From IMG/VR virus record IMGVR_UViG_3300047297_000246, positions 1-50,626 of that record: DNA of 50,626 bases. The stretch is one strand, 5' to 3'. How positions within the stretch are numbered: position 1 is the first letter of the stretch; each line of letters opens with the position of its first letter. Of this stretch, positions 34,362-42,449 are shown one piece after another. The position numbers and the translations under genes are program-made. The notes under the pieces are model-generated. The model did not search any database and was not told where the DNA came from. It was given only the letters and a program-made list of their open reading frames with translations. This DNA comes from a virus.

Positions 34362-37301
34362 ATGGCATTATCAGATAAAAACATTATTATTACGCCTAAT
34401 ATAGGCCAAGCCGCAGACCCTAAGATTCAGTTTATTGGGGCAGACAGCTCAACCGGTGCACAGACTATTACGCTTAATGTGTACCCAACCAGTGGTGGCA
34501 TGCTTTCTTTTGAAGGTTCTAGCGGCCAGCTTTTTAGCATTACAAACTCACTAACCGGCACAATTTACTCAGTTACTGACGTATCTGGTGTACCAAGCAT
34601 TGAAGTCCTAGATAGTGGATTAGTAAAGCTTGCGCAATATAACGGCAATGTGCTTATTGGAACAGGCACAAACCTAGGGTCTCGCGTACACATTTCATCT
34701 GGTACTCCTAGCGGCGTAGGGGCTATGCCTAGTGGTGTAGTTACCACTCAGAGTTCTAGCGGTAATAACTACTTATTATTTAGAAATACCGCAGATAATG
34801 GTACTTATGCTGGTTTAGCTTTCCAAGATAATAATATTGGTGGCTATGTAATTTTTGGAAATGCTGGTGGTGGTGGCGACTTACTCTATGTAGCAGGTTA
34901 CGGTGGTGGACAACTACAATATGGTGCTGCAGATAGCATTAGTCCTGGTAGCAGAACAACCGTTGCATCCTGGAACAGTACGGGCTTACAAATAAACAGC
35001 GGGGATTTTCGCACACCGTTTATTTATGACAGTAACGATACCGGATACTATTTAGATCCGAACAGTATGTCACGAATGAGTCGTGTTGACCCTGATGAGA
35101 TATACAACCATGGATGGTTCCGTAATCATAATAATAACTACGGTTTATATAACCAAGCTAATGGTACTCACTTTTACTCAAACGGCGGTGCATCGTGGGC
35201 CATAACCGGCAGTGGCGGTACCGTAGAACTACAGTTCCGTAGTAACCACCAAAGTACTATGCGCGGATACGTCTACGCAAATACTGGCGGAAGTATTGGC
35301 TTTCTTGATTACAACGGCAACTGGAGAATCCGTGGTGATGGAGCTAATGTAGAACTATACGGCGGTACTTATATTGATACTGGGTATGCTTACGTCGTAT
35401 ACGATCGTAATGATACTGGCTATTACCTAGACCCTAACAGCGTTTCCAATTTAAACGTAATTAGGGTCAACGGAAATAGTACATTTTTTCCAGGACAAGC
35501 ATCAGCACTAAGTTTCGAGAATCAAAGTAGCTTTTTTAGGTTTGCATTTAATGATTTGCGATTCTATGATTGGAATAATGGTTACGATATATTTGGGTTA
35601 GATGAACATGCCTGGGCTAATAATAGCTTTAGAGCACCGATATTTTATGATCGTGATAACACAGCATATTACTGTGATCCTAGTAGTACTACAAGATTAA
35701 GCGGTTTAATTGTTGGTTATGGAAGCGCTAGTTCCACTATTGATATGTATGATAGCGACGAAAGCACTCGATACATACACAACAACAGTAGCACAATCGG
35801 CTTTCTAGGTAGTCATGGAAGCTGGCGCTTCCGCATGGCTGATGATGGTAACCTAGTAATGGGTACTTATCAAGCATGGCTAAGTGACCAGATCCGTTCA
35901 GGTATTTACTATGAGCATAGTGATACAGGATACTATTGCGATCCTGCTAGTAATTCTAACCTATATAAAGTTACAGCCTATCAAGGTGCTAAGTACCAAA
36001 CCACCGACTGGGCTGATGGTTTCCGCAATACACCAACCAGCGGCCGTACTTTCCACGGCGACTTAAGCAGTGGTGGCCCACAAGGCTCGTGGTGGTTTTA
36101 CGACAGTATGCGCCACAGCAATGGTGCCGGTTACTGGGGTACTCAGATTGCCTATGGCTGGGAAGATAACGCCAACGAGCTCTGGCAGCGTAACATTAGC
36201 AACAATAACTTCAGTGGCTGGGTTCGCTACCTAAATAGCAATAACTATACAAACTTTACCTTTTCTCGTAATGCTTGGAACGGTAACTTATACTTTGGTA
36301 CTGGTGGAGATTTATACGCTACTATATACTATGATGCAAATAATAGTGCTTACTACTGCGACCCTAACGGCACTAGTCGTATAAATTGGATTAATGCTGA
36401 TGGTTTACGTACATACAGTAACCTATATATAGATGGCGATTATGGTCGTACTGTTGTAGGTACATATACGTCAACACGCTTGCAAGGCGTGTTTGCTATG
36501 GGCGATAGCTATAAGCTACCTGCTGATGGTACTAACGGCGGTAGTTTATATGGTATAGCATGGTCTCACCCTAACGCGGGCGGCGTCGCCGCTAACCTAA
36601 ATACCCACGGTATGTTGGTTATGGAAAACGGTGGCTTCTTAGCTGCGGTATCTGGTAGTATTCGTGCTCGTGATAACATGATGGCACCTATTTACTACGA
36701 CTCAGATACTACTTATTATCTAGACCTTAACGGTTCAACTAATTTAACTACTACTATAACTGGTTACGCATATTTCCGCTCAAATCGCAACACAACGTCA
36801 GATAGTCCGCCACTACAAGCGTACTCTAATGACGGTGGTGGTGCAATTATGTCGTTTCACCGTGCCGGTTATTACGCCGTTAACTTTGGACTAGATTCCG
36901 ACAACGTGATTCGTATTGGTGGTTGGAGTGCTAGTGCGAACCGCTTACAGATGGATATGAGTGGTAACTTAACCATGGCTGGTAACGTTACTGCGTATTC
37001 TGATGAGCGTCTAAAGAAGGATTGGGCTCTACTACCTGATGACTATGTTGAGCGCCTAGCTCAAATTAAGTCTGGTACCTATACACGCATAGATAGTGAG
37101 GAACGTCAAGTTGGTGTATCTGCTCAAGATTTCCAGTTACTACTAACCGAGGCAGTAAGCAAGGACAATAGTGGAATGCTTTCTGTGTCTTATGGAAATG
37201 CAGCATTAGCAAGTTCTGTGGAATTAGCAAAACGCATAGTTAAGCAACAAGCAGAAATAAACGAATTAAAAGCACTAGTAGCACAACTACTAGCCAAATA
37301 A
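34362..37301 (+). CDS. Modular tail fibre 2 with self-cleaving S74 chaperone
   Basis: 979 residues. The N-terminus (NIGQAADPKIQFIGADSS) is followed by six copies of the FRxPxxYDxxDTxYYxDP module (near residues 219, 346, 424, 513, 651 and 780) alternating with distinct beta segments. The last 100 residues are an intramolecular chaperone of the endosialidase type (peptidase S74): YSDERLKKDW with cleavage-site Ser880 and Lys885/886, QVGVSAQDFQ and a terminal coiled coil. The chaperone trimerises the fibre and then releases itself. AGGAG precedes the ATG. Likely the main receptor-binding fibre. Confidence 0.88.
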   Translation: MALSDKNIIITPNIGQAADPKIQFIGADSSTGAQTITLNVYPTSGGMLSFEGSSGQLFSITNSLTGTIYSVTDVSGVPSIEVLDSGLVKLAQYNGNVLIGTGTNLGSRVHISSGTPSGVGAMPSGVVTTQSSSGNNYLLFRNTADNGTYAGLAFQDNNIGGYVIFGNAGGGGDLLYVAGYGGGQLQYGAADSISPGSRTTVASWNSTGLQINSGDFRTPFIYDSNDTGYYLDPNSMSRMSRVDPDEIYNHGWFRNHNNNYGLYNQANGTHFYSNGGASWAITGSGGTVELQFRSNHQSTMRGYVYANTGGSIGFLDYNGNWRIRGDGANVELYGGTYIDTGYAYVVYDRNDTGYYLDPNSVSNLNVIRVNGNSTFFPGQASALSFENQSSFFRFAFNDLRFYDWNNGYDIFGLDEHAWANNSFRAPIFYDRDNTAYYCDPSSTTRLSGLIVGYGSASSTIDMYDSDESTRYIHNNSSTIGFLGSHGSWRFRMADDGNLVMGTYQAWLSDQIRSGIYYEHSDTGYYCDPASNSNLYKVTAYQGAKYQTTDWADGFRNTPTSGRTFHGDLSSGGPQGSWWFYDSMRHSNGAGYWGTQIAYGWEDNANELWQRNISNNNFSGWVRYLNSNNYTNFTFSRNAWNGNLYFGTGGDLYATIYYDANNSAYYCDPNGTSRINWINADGLRTYSNLYIDGDYGRTVVGTYTSTRLQGVFAMGDSYKLPADGTNGGSLYGIAWSHPNAGGVAANLNTHGMLVMENGGFLAAVSGSIRARDNMMAPIYYDSDTTYYLDLNGSTNLTTTITGYAYFRSNRNTTSDSPPLQAYSNDGGGAIMSFHRAGYYAVNFGLDSDNVIRIGGWSASANRLQMDMSGNLTMAGNVTAYSDERLKKDWALLPDDYVERLAQIKSGTYTRIDSEERQVGVSAQDFQLLLTEAVSKDNSGMLSVSYGNAALASSVELAKRIVKQQAEINELKALVAQLLAK

Positions 37302-37324
37302 ACGCCATATTTTAGGAGAAAACA

Positions 37325-37699
37325 ATGGCTATTACTTATACATGGAAAGTTACTGGTGTAAAAACCAAAACTGAAGACGGCAATCAAGACGCAGTAGTTC
37401 AAACCTACTGGACAAAAACTGGTGTGGATGAAGATGGACATGAAGGCACTTTTAGTGGTGCTACACCGTTCACAAGCTTAAACATGCCAGCCGGATCTAC
37501 ATTTGTTCCTTTTGCGGAACTTACCGAAGCAACAGTACTAGGCTGGATTCAAGCCGTAGTAGTTGATGGGTATGAAGATCACGTAAATGCTCAGATCGCT
37601 AAGCAAATTGATGAAAAGCACAACCCAGTTACAGAAGCAGCACTACCATGGGCACCACCAGCTCCTGAAGCGCCAGCTAATCCACCAGCTCCAGTTTAA
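37325..37699 (+). CDS. Small fibre-associated protein
   Basis: 124 residues, conserved type but of unknown function. AITYTWKVTGVKTKTEDGN and VVQTYWTKTGVDEDG are followed by a short beta domain, a helix (ATVLGWIQAVVVDGYEDHVNAQIAKQI) and a Pro/Ala-rich tail (LPWAPPAPEAPANPPAPV). Similar genes occur at the end of fibre clusters of marine phages, suggesting an attachment or assembly part. AGGAGA site upstream; a hairpin follows the stop. Confidence 0.58.
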   Translation: MAITYTWKVTGVKTKTEDGNQDAVVQTYWTKTGVDEDGHEGTFSGATPFTSLNMPAGSTFVPFAELTEATVLGWIQAVVVDGYEDHVNAQIAKQIDEKHNPVTEAALPWAPPAPEAPANPPAPV

Positions 37700-37710
37700 C
37701 TAACCAAACC

Positions 37711-37732
37711 GCGCAGCAAGAAATTGCTGCGC
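37711..37732 (+). terminator. Hairpin between fibre and lysis blocks
   Basis: Perfect 9-bp stem GCGCAGCAA/TTGCTGCGC with GAAA tetraloop. It is followed by TTACTAATAAAATTTT rather than a clean U-run, so it may be a weak terminator or an RNA-processing or protecting hairpin. It ends 16 bases before the first lysis gene, which lacks an evident ribosome site. Confidence 0.5.
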
Positions 37733-37748
37733 TTACTAATAAAATTTT

Positions 37749-38165
37749 ATGTTTATATTAAAATTTATTCCAGATGCCGTATTTTATTTGACGTTTTTTG
37801 CCGGATTAATTGGGTTTTTATTAGTAAGCGCCAGTCGCAAAATACCTAATCAGCAACTATTGAAAACTTCCGCCGGTATCATCATAGCCACATCAATTTT
37901 CTTTATGGGAGCTGTTCAAGACAACAACGCTTGGTTAGCTCGCGTTCGTGAGCTGGAACAAAAAGTGGCTCAAGCCGAGCAGCAAAGCAAGCAGGTGAAC
38001 ACAGAAGTTGTTGAGCGAGTAGTTTATAAAACTAAAGTAGTACAAGAACGTGGTCGTGAAATCACCAAGTTTATTGATCGCGAAGTAGTTAAGCACGATA
38101 CGGGTTGTGTAATACCACAAGCATTTGTAGATGCTCACAATCGTGCAGCAGAGGCACCTAAATGA
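37749..38165 (+). CDS. Inner-membrane spanin candidate
   Basis: 138 residues: two hydrophobic segments (about 7-27 and 41-57), then a charged coiled coil (about 66-115, VRELEQKVAQAEQQSKQ) in the periplasm, ending TGCVIPQAFVDAHNRAAE. Classical Rz has only one membrane segment, so this is a variant. Overlap of its stop with the start of the lipoprotein gene (ATGA) matches the Rz/Rz1 type arrangement. The pair fuses inner and outer membranes in the last step of lysis. A holin with coiled coil is the alternative. Confidence 0.68.
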   Translation: MFILKFIPDAVFYLTFFAGLIGFLLVSASRKIPNQQLLKTSAGIIIATSIFFMGAVQDNNAWLARVRELEQKVAQAEQQSKQVNTEVVERVVYKTKVVQERGREITKFIDREVVKHDTGCVIPQAFVDAHNRAAEAPK

Positions 38166-38428
38166 AATACCTAATCCTAACTTTAGCCATACTACTTGGT
38201 GCTTGCTCCACAACAGTTCCTGTGACAGCTAAGTTTCCTGAAGCGCCCGGTATACTAGCGCAACAACCATGTCCAGCACTAGAAAAACTTGTTAACGACC
38301 CTAAACTGTCGCAAGTTGCCACAACTGTGAGCAATAATTATACCGAGTACTATGCTTGTGCTTTTCGTGTAGAAGCCTGGCAACGTTGGTATCGTGAACA
38401 AAAAATTATTTATGAAGGATTTAAGTAA
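38162..38428 (+). CDS. Outer-membrane lipoprotein spanin
   Basis: 88 residues with a lipoprotein signal peptide: MKYLILTLAILLGACS, lipobox LGAC with Cys15 as lipid site. The mature part is short, with a Pro-containing N-terminus (VPVTAKFPEAPG), C-P at CPALEKLV and a helical C-terminus. It partners the preceding coiled-coil protein. Its TAA overlaps the endolysin ATG. The lipobox makes a Gram-negative host nearly certain. Confidence 0.78.
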   Translation: MKYLILTLAILLGACSTTVPVTAKFPEAPGILAQQPCPALEKLVNDPKLSQVATTVSNNYTEYYACAFRVEAWQRWYREQKIIYEGFK

Positions 38429-39051
38429 TGCAACTAACCCAAGCGCAACTAAAGCAGTTGCTACCCAAGAATCCTTACGTAGACCACTGGCACCATGCCT
38501 TAGAACAGCTCTTACCAGACTACCAAATAGACACGCCTCAACGCATAGCAGCTTTTATAGCACAGTGCTCGCACGAGTCGGGCGGGTTCATGGTGCTTAA
38601 GGAGAATCTTAACTATCGTGCTCAGTCGCTGCGCAAGATATTTCCAAAGTATTTTCCTACCGATGAAATTGCCAATGACTACGCTAGTCGTCCAGATAAG
38701 CAGGCCGCTATTGCTAATCGCGTATACGCTAATCGCATGGGCAATGGCGACGAAGCTAGTGGTGATGGTTACCGCTACTGCGGTCGTGGTTTAATTCAAC
38801 TAACTGGTAAAGACAACTATTTTTGGTTTGCTAGTAGCTTGGAGATCTCACCAGAAGAAGCAGCTGAGTACATGGCAACTTTTGAAGGGGCAGCACAGTC
38901 GGCATGCTGGTTCTGGGAAACAAATAACTTAAACCAGTGGGCTGACCGCGGTGATATTTTGACCTTGACTAAACGTATCAATGGTGGTACAATAGGACTT
39001 GAGGATCGCATAAAGCACTACGAACACGCCACCCACGTACTAGGAGCTTGA
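38428..39051 (+). CDS. Endolysin, GH19 (chitinase-like) muramidase
   Basis: 207 residues, a single GH19 catalytic domain. AAFIAQCSHESGGF (E50, general acid), LKENLNY (E59, second catalytic Glu), then NRVYANRMGNGDEASGDGYR and YCGRGLIQLTGKDNY match phage GH19 endolysins closely, followed by QSACWFWETNNLNQWAD and TKRINGGTIGLEDR. It hydrolyses peptidoglycan glycan strands. No signal peptide is seen, so export needs a holin. Coupled by TAATG to the spanin gene. Confidence 0.9.
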   Translation: MQLTQAQLKQLLPKNPYVDHWHHALEQLLPDYQIDTPQRIAAFIAQCSHESGGFMVLKENLNYRAQSLRKIFPKYFPTDEIANDYASRPDKQAAIANRVYANRMGNGDEASGDGYRYCGRGLIQLTGKDNYFWFASSLEISPEEAAEYMATFEGAAQSACWFWETNNLNQWADRGDILTLTKRINGGTIGLEDRIKHYEHATHVLGA

Positions 39052-39052
39052 G

Positions 39053-39592
39053 ATGACAGAAGCAAAACCACTATCACGCAGTGAGCGTGAAGCGCAGTTA
39101 AAAGATAAAGCTGGATTTATTATTGTTATATTTGCAGTATTACTAGCACTAACAAATTACTTTAGTAGCGGCAATAGCTCAAAAATCTTATCAAATACTA
39201 TTGAAGTAAATAATACATACAGCTTCTACCAAGCCAAGGATATAAAGCAGCGCCTAGACAAAATGTCGCTTGAGTTTGCCGAAGATGCAGGTGATAAAAA
39301 GCGCATAGCAGAACTACAAGCTAACATTGATCGGTATACCTCGGAACCAGAAACTGGCGAAGGTAAGCGTGAATTACTAGCAAAAGCTCGTAAATTGGAG
39401 GCCGAACGCGCCGAAGCGCGTACTCACAGCAAATGGTACACTTATACCTCAATGCTTTATCAGATTGCTATCGTATTCTTAACAGCTAGTATTTTAGCAG
39501 TTAACAAACAACTTTATTTAGGGTCGCTAGTTGTAGGAGCCATTGCAACACTACTGCTTTCTCATGCAGTTTGGTTGTGGTTACCTCTGTAA
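39053..39592 (+). CDS. Three-segment membrane protein (DUF4337-like), holin candidate
   Basis: 179 residues. One N-terminal membrane segment (about 22-40, FIIVIFAVLLALTNYFSS), a charged helical periplasmic or cytoplasmic stretch (about 60-125), then two C-terminal membrane segments (about 129-150 and 155-178). The layout resembles DUF4337 proteins, found in bacteria and phages without assigned function. Position right after the endolysin makes a holin or membrane-active role possible. GGAG in the endolysin end serves as ribosome site. Confidence 0.65.
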   Translation: MTEAKPLSRSEREAQLKDKAGFIIVIFAVLLALTNYFSSGNSSKILSNTIEVNNTYSFYQAKDIKQRLDKMSLEFAEDAGDKKRIAELQANIDRYTSEPETGEGKRELLAKARKLEAERAEARTHSKWYTYTSMLYQIAIVFLTASILAVNKQLYLGSLVVGAIATLLLSHAVWLWLPL

Positions 39593-39603
39593 GGGGGTAG
39601 CAG

Positions 39604-40368
39604 GTGGATCCGTTAACCCTCTTTGCACTGGCTAACGGAGCCGTATCAGCAGTCAAAGCAGGGTGTAAGCTTTATAAAGATATAAAAGGTGCTGCTGGTG
39701 AGGTCAAGGATATACTAAAAGACCTAGACCAGCAGTTTAATAAGCAGTACGAAGGTAAACCAGTTCCACCAGAAGCTCGTAAGCAGCTACAGCAAGAAAA
39801 AGCCAGAGTTGTTGAGCTTTCTAAAAAGGATCCTGGTGATATATACGCTGAAATAGGTGAACAACTAAGTATTTACTTTGAAAATCAAGCAAAGTGTATT
39901 GCGGTATGGGAAGAAGAAGAACGCCGCAGTAAGGAAGTATATACTGGTGATGCTAGTGTTGGTAAACGTGCACTACAACGTGTGTTAATGACTAAAAAGC
40001 TGGAACACATGGATGCAGAACTACGTGAACTTTTAGTTTACCACTCTCCGCCTGAACTAGGTGGTTTATATACTGATGTTCAGCGCATGATGGAAAAGAT
40101 TGGCAAAGAGCAAAAAATAGCTATTGCCCAAAAAATGCGTGAAGATGCTAAGCTAGCCAAACAACGTCGTCGCAAGCTGGCTAAGTGGTGGAGCCAAGCC
40201 TGTACAGGTTTTGTTATCCTACTACTATGCAGTTTTGCCGGTATAATGTTTGCACTGCTAGTAGAAGATCGAATAGAGAAGTATCCACACTTAGGTACTG
40301 GTATCATACCTCGTAGTGAGTTCGTGGAACGAGTAGATAACTGGCCTAGCAGATATGTTGGCCGCTAA
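39604..40368 (+). CDS. Membrane protein with helical cytoplasmic domain
   Basis: 254 residues, GTG start at 39604 supported by AAGGGGG six bases upstream. Mostly charged helices (about 10-195), with a basic cluster (KQRRRKLAKWW) just before one membrane segment (about 203-223, FVILLLCSFAGIMFALLV). Family not recognised; comparable proteins sit in lysis regions of other phages. It may regulate lysis or anchor to the inner membrane. The topology suggests the N-terminus is inside the cell. Confidence 0.6.
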   Translation: MDPLTLFALANGAVSAVKAGCKLYKDIKGAAGEVKDILKDLDQQFNKQYEGKPVPPEARKQLQQEKARVVELSKKDPGDIYAEIGEQLSIYFENQAKCIAVWEEEERRSKEVYTGDASVGKRALQRVLMTKKLEHMDAELRELLVYHSPPELGGLYTDVQRMMEKIGKEQKIAIAQKMREDAKLAKQRRRKLAKWWSQACTGFVILLLCSFAGIMFALLVEDRIEKYPHLGTGIIPRSEFVERVDNWPSRYVGR

Positions 40369-40376
40369 GGAGTACC

Positions 40377-40853
40377 ATGGCTGAAGAAGTAAAAAATACA
40401 GAGCATAAAGAAGATTGGATGACCCGCAAGTGGCGACCTATGATGGCTATTATGTATATGATTTGCTGTTTATGTGATTTTGCAGTATTTCCTATTATGT
40501 TTACAGTTGTACAATTTTGGGAAGTAAGTGCTGCAAACGATGCGTTTCGTCAGTGGGCCCCAATTACACTACAAGGCGGTGGCCTGTTTCACGTAGCAAT
40601 GGGTGCTGTTCTTGGTGTAAGTGCTTATGGTCGCACACAAGAAAAAGTTGCAGGTGCAAGTGTGGTAAGTACAGGCGTAACTACACCAGCTCCAGTAGCC
40701 AGTCCACAACCTATATCTAGTGGATTTAATGGTACTAGTCGTGACGACATAATGAATTTAGTTCCTCGTCAAGAACCACAAATGGTTTCTCAACCCCAAG
40801 CCGGCTTTAACGGTAAGTTAGCGCCACCTCCCGCAGCTCAACCACTTATTTAA
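40377..40853 (+). CDS. Putative holin (two to three membrane segments)
   Basis: 158 residues. KWRPMMAIMYMICCLCDFAVFPIMF (about 18-42) and LQGGGLFHVAMGAVLGVSAYG (about 66-86) are membrane segments in the style of gene-transfer-agent/phage 3TM holins, which often begin with an RP motif in front of the first segment. The C-terminal half is Pro/Gln/Ser-rich and soluble. AAGGAG precedes the ATG. It is the best holin candidate of the block, but function is inferred only from pattern and position. Confidence 0.65.
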   Translation: MAEEVKNTEHKEDWMTRKWRPMMAIMYMICCLCDFAVFPIMFTVVQFWEVSAANDAFRQWAPITLQGGGLFHVAMGAVLGVSAYGRTQEKVAGASVVSTGVTTPAPVASPQPISSGFNGTSRDDIMNLVPRQEPQMVSQPQAGFNGKLAPPPAAQPLI

Positions 40854-40854
40854 T

Positions 40855-41049
40855 ATGAAAAGTTTAACTTTTGTAGCTATCCTACTACTATCCCTTTTTA
40901 TAATTTATCCACAAACTGCTTTTGCCACGGAGACTAAAAAAGTCTGTACGGAAGTAAAAGATCAAAAAACTGGAAAATTTAAAGAACAGTGCAAAACTAT
41001 TACTGTTCACAAAAAACTAGAAGGCACTAAAGTTCCAGATAAAAAGTAA
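40855..41049 (+). CDS. Small secreted protein
   Basis: 64 residues. Clear Sec signal peptide: MKSLTFVAILLLSLFII with a predicted cut after AFA (residues 22-24). The mature part is about 40 residues, Lys-rich, with two cysteines (VCTEVKDQK and KEQCKTIT) that could form a disulphide in the periplasm. No homologue is recognised. Starts one base after the holin-like stop, with no ribosome site, so it is coupled. Possibly a lysis or superinfection accessory. Confidence 0.6.
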   Translation: MKSLTFVAILLLSLFIIYPQTAFATETKKVCTEVKDQKTGKFKEQCKTITVHKKLEGTKVPDKK

Positions 41050-41068
41050 ACCAAACTGTATAAGTAGC

Positions 41069-41098
41069 GCCAGCACTTATACAGTGCTGGCTTCTTTT
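41069..41098 (+). terminator. Intrinsic terminator after lysis block
   Basis: GCCAGCACT (41069-41077)/AGTGCTGGC (41083-41091), 5-base loop, tail TTCTTTT. No promoter is obvious before the PhoH gene, so read-through is likely. Confidence 0.78.
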
Positions 41099-41116
41099 AA
41101 CTAACCAGGAACTCGT

Positions 41117-41806
41117 ATGGCAAGTTCATCAGGCAAAAAAGCTCGTAAAGCACTAAGCGGTCAACAACCAAATCCAATAGAATTTGGATTCCGCGACGTA
41201 AAACCACTAAACTTCATTCAAGGTGAATACCTAGAAGCTATAAAACAGAATGAAGTAATATTTGGTGTAGGTAGTGCAGGTACAGGAAAAACATTTGTAG
41301 CAGCTAGTTATGCTGCAGGAGAGCTTTTTCACCGTAGAATCAGCAAGATTATATTAACCAGACCAAACGTTGAAACAGGACGTGGATTGGGATTCTTACC
41401 AGGAGAGCTGGAAGAAAAATATGCGCCATACCTAGACCCTTTTGATCAAGTATTTCAGCGAACACTTGGCAAAGGGTTTTATGAATACGCACTAAAAAAC
41501 AAAGATATTGAACCTAAGCCACTAGGCTTTATGCGTGGAGCAAGTTTTGAAAACGCTATTATCTTAGTAGACGAAGTTCAAAACATGACTAAAACAGAAT
41601 TCAAGATGCTTTTGTCGCGTATTGGTAAGAACTGTAAAGTAATTCTTAGCGGAGATCCAGATCAAACCGACATTGATGATAGCGGCTTAGAAGACGCCTT
41701 GTATCGCTTAAAAGGTTTAGAAGGTATCGAAATCGTAAACTTCTTAGATAGCGACATTGTTCGCAGCAAAATGTGTAAACAAATTATTATGGCCTATAAG
41801 GATTAA
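41117..41806 (+). CDS. phoH: PhoH-like ATPase
   Basis: 229 residues. PhoH family P-loop ATPase: Walker A GSAGTGKT (52-59), ILTRPNVETGRGLGFLPGEL, Walker B AIILVDEVQNM (about 147-157) and the sensor region ILSGDPDQTD, followed by DSGLEDAL. This is a helicase-like fold, abundant in marine and T4-like phages, with a suspected part in RNA metabolism under phosphate stress; no phage role is proved. AGGAACTCGT precedes the ATG. Three bases separate it from the next gene. Confidence 0.92.
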   Translation: MASSSGKKARKALSGQQPNPIEFGFRDVKPLNFIQGEYLEAIKQNEVIFGVGSAGTGKTFVAASYAAGELFHRRISKIILTRPNVETGRGLGFLPGELEEKYAPYLDPFDQVFQRTLGKGFYEYALKNKDIEPKPLGFMRGASFENAIILVDEVQNMTKTEFKMLLSRIGKNCKVILSGDPDQTDIDDSGLEDALYRLKGLEGIEIVNFLDSDIVRSKMCKQIIMAYKD

Positions 41807-41808
41807 AT

Positions 41809-42189
41809 ATGGCAGAAACGTATAAACCAACAGAAGGCATGGCTACAGCAGCCAAACGTGCCTTAAAGTGGAAAGAGGAAGGTAAGCCAGGTGGTACACT
41901 AGTTGGTTTAGCACGAGCAAATCAACTAAAAGACCGCGAACCTCTTAGCGCTAGCACAGTACTTCGCATGTACTCTTTTTTCAGCCGACACGAACCTGAT
42001 AAGCAAGCTACAGGTTTTAACAGCGGAGAGGAAGGTTTTCCTAGCAAAGGTCGTGTAGCGTGGGATCTATGGGGCGGAGACGGTGGCTTTACTTGGAGCA
42101 AGCAAAAGCGTGACCAAATAATGCGCGAACGTGAGGATGCCAAAGATCTTGAGCTAGTCGCTCGTTTAATGAGTACTATTGACGGGTAA
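41809..42189 (+). CDS. Conserved phage protein of unknown function
   Basis: 126 residues. The pattern YKPTEGMATAAKRALKWKEE, LSASTVLRMYSFFSRHEPD, GEEGFPSKGRVAWDLWGGDGG is a recurrent phage domain with a small helical fold. It is often seen in head-maturation or polyvalent proteins, but no activity is known. It follows PhoH at 3 bases and ends at the convergence hairpin, whose A-run begins in its stop codon. Not obviously DNA-binding. Confidence 0.65.
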   Translation: MAETYKPTEGMATAAKRALKWKEEGKPGGTLVGLARANQLKDREPLSASTVLRMYSFFSRHEPDKQATGFNSGEEGFPSKGRVAWDLWGGDGGFTWSKQKRDQIMREREDAKDLELVARLMSTIDG

Positions 42190-42230
42190 AAAAAAAAAGC
42201 CCCTGTGGATTGCTCCACAGGGGCTTTTTG
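42188..42230. terminator. Bidirectional terminator at convergence point
   Basis: 12-bp perfect stem AGCCCCTGTGGA (42198-42209)/TCCACAGGGGCT (42214-42225), TTGC loop, A11 on the left and T5 on the right. It can stop transcripts from both directions, separating rightward virion genes from leftward metabolism genes. Confidence 0.92.
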
Positions 42231-42239
42231 TTTGGCTAA

Positions 42240-42431
42240 TTATTGCTGATCAGGAAGCTTTCTGACTGCATCTTCCTGCTTGGGAAGCTGAGCCTCGGCT
42301 TGCGTCTTAATCTTCATACTAAGTGGATTACAAATTTTGCCTGGTAATTCTTGTAGTCCTGCTAAGATAAAATTAACTTCATCTACGCTTAGGTCGCTAA
42401 GAGCGATTTTAATAACTTGTTGTTCGTTCAT
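42240..42431 (-). CDS. Small conserved phage protein
   Basis: 63 residues, family of short phage proteins with the pattern LSVDEVNFILAGLQELPGKI followed by an amphipathic helix (SMKIKTQAEAQL). No function known. Its own start is preceded by a copy of its first coding bases (direct repeat 42407-42448). It lies 18 bases after the ribonucleotide reductase stop and is the last gene of the leftward unit, ending just before the bidirectional terminator. Confidence 0.6.
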   Translation of the reverse strand: MNEQQVIKIALSDLSVDEVNFILAGLQELPGKICNPLSMKIKTQAEAQLPKQEDAVRKLPDQQ

Positions 42432-42448
42432 GTTTTAATAACTTGTTG
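42407..42448 (-). repeat. 16-base direct repeat at a start codon
   Basis: TTTTAATAACTTGTTG occurs at 42407-42422 and 42433-42448 (26-base period). On the minus strand one copy lies in the leader and the other encodes residues QQVIK after the start, so the initiation region appears duplicated. Confidence 0.85.
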
Positions 42449-42449
42449 G

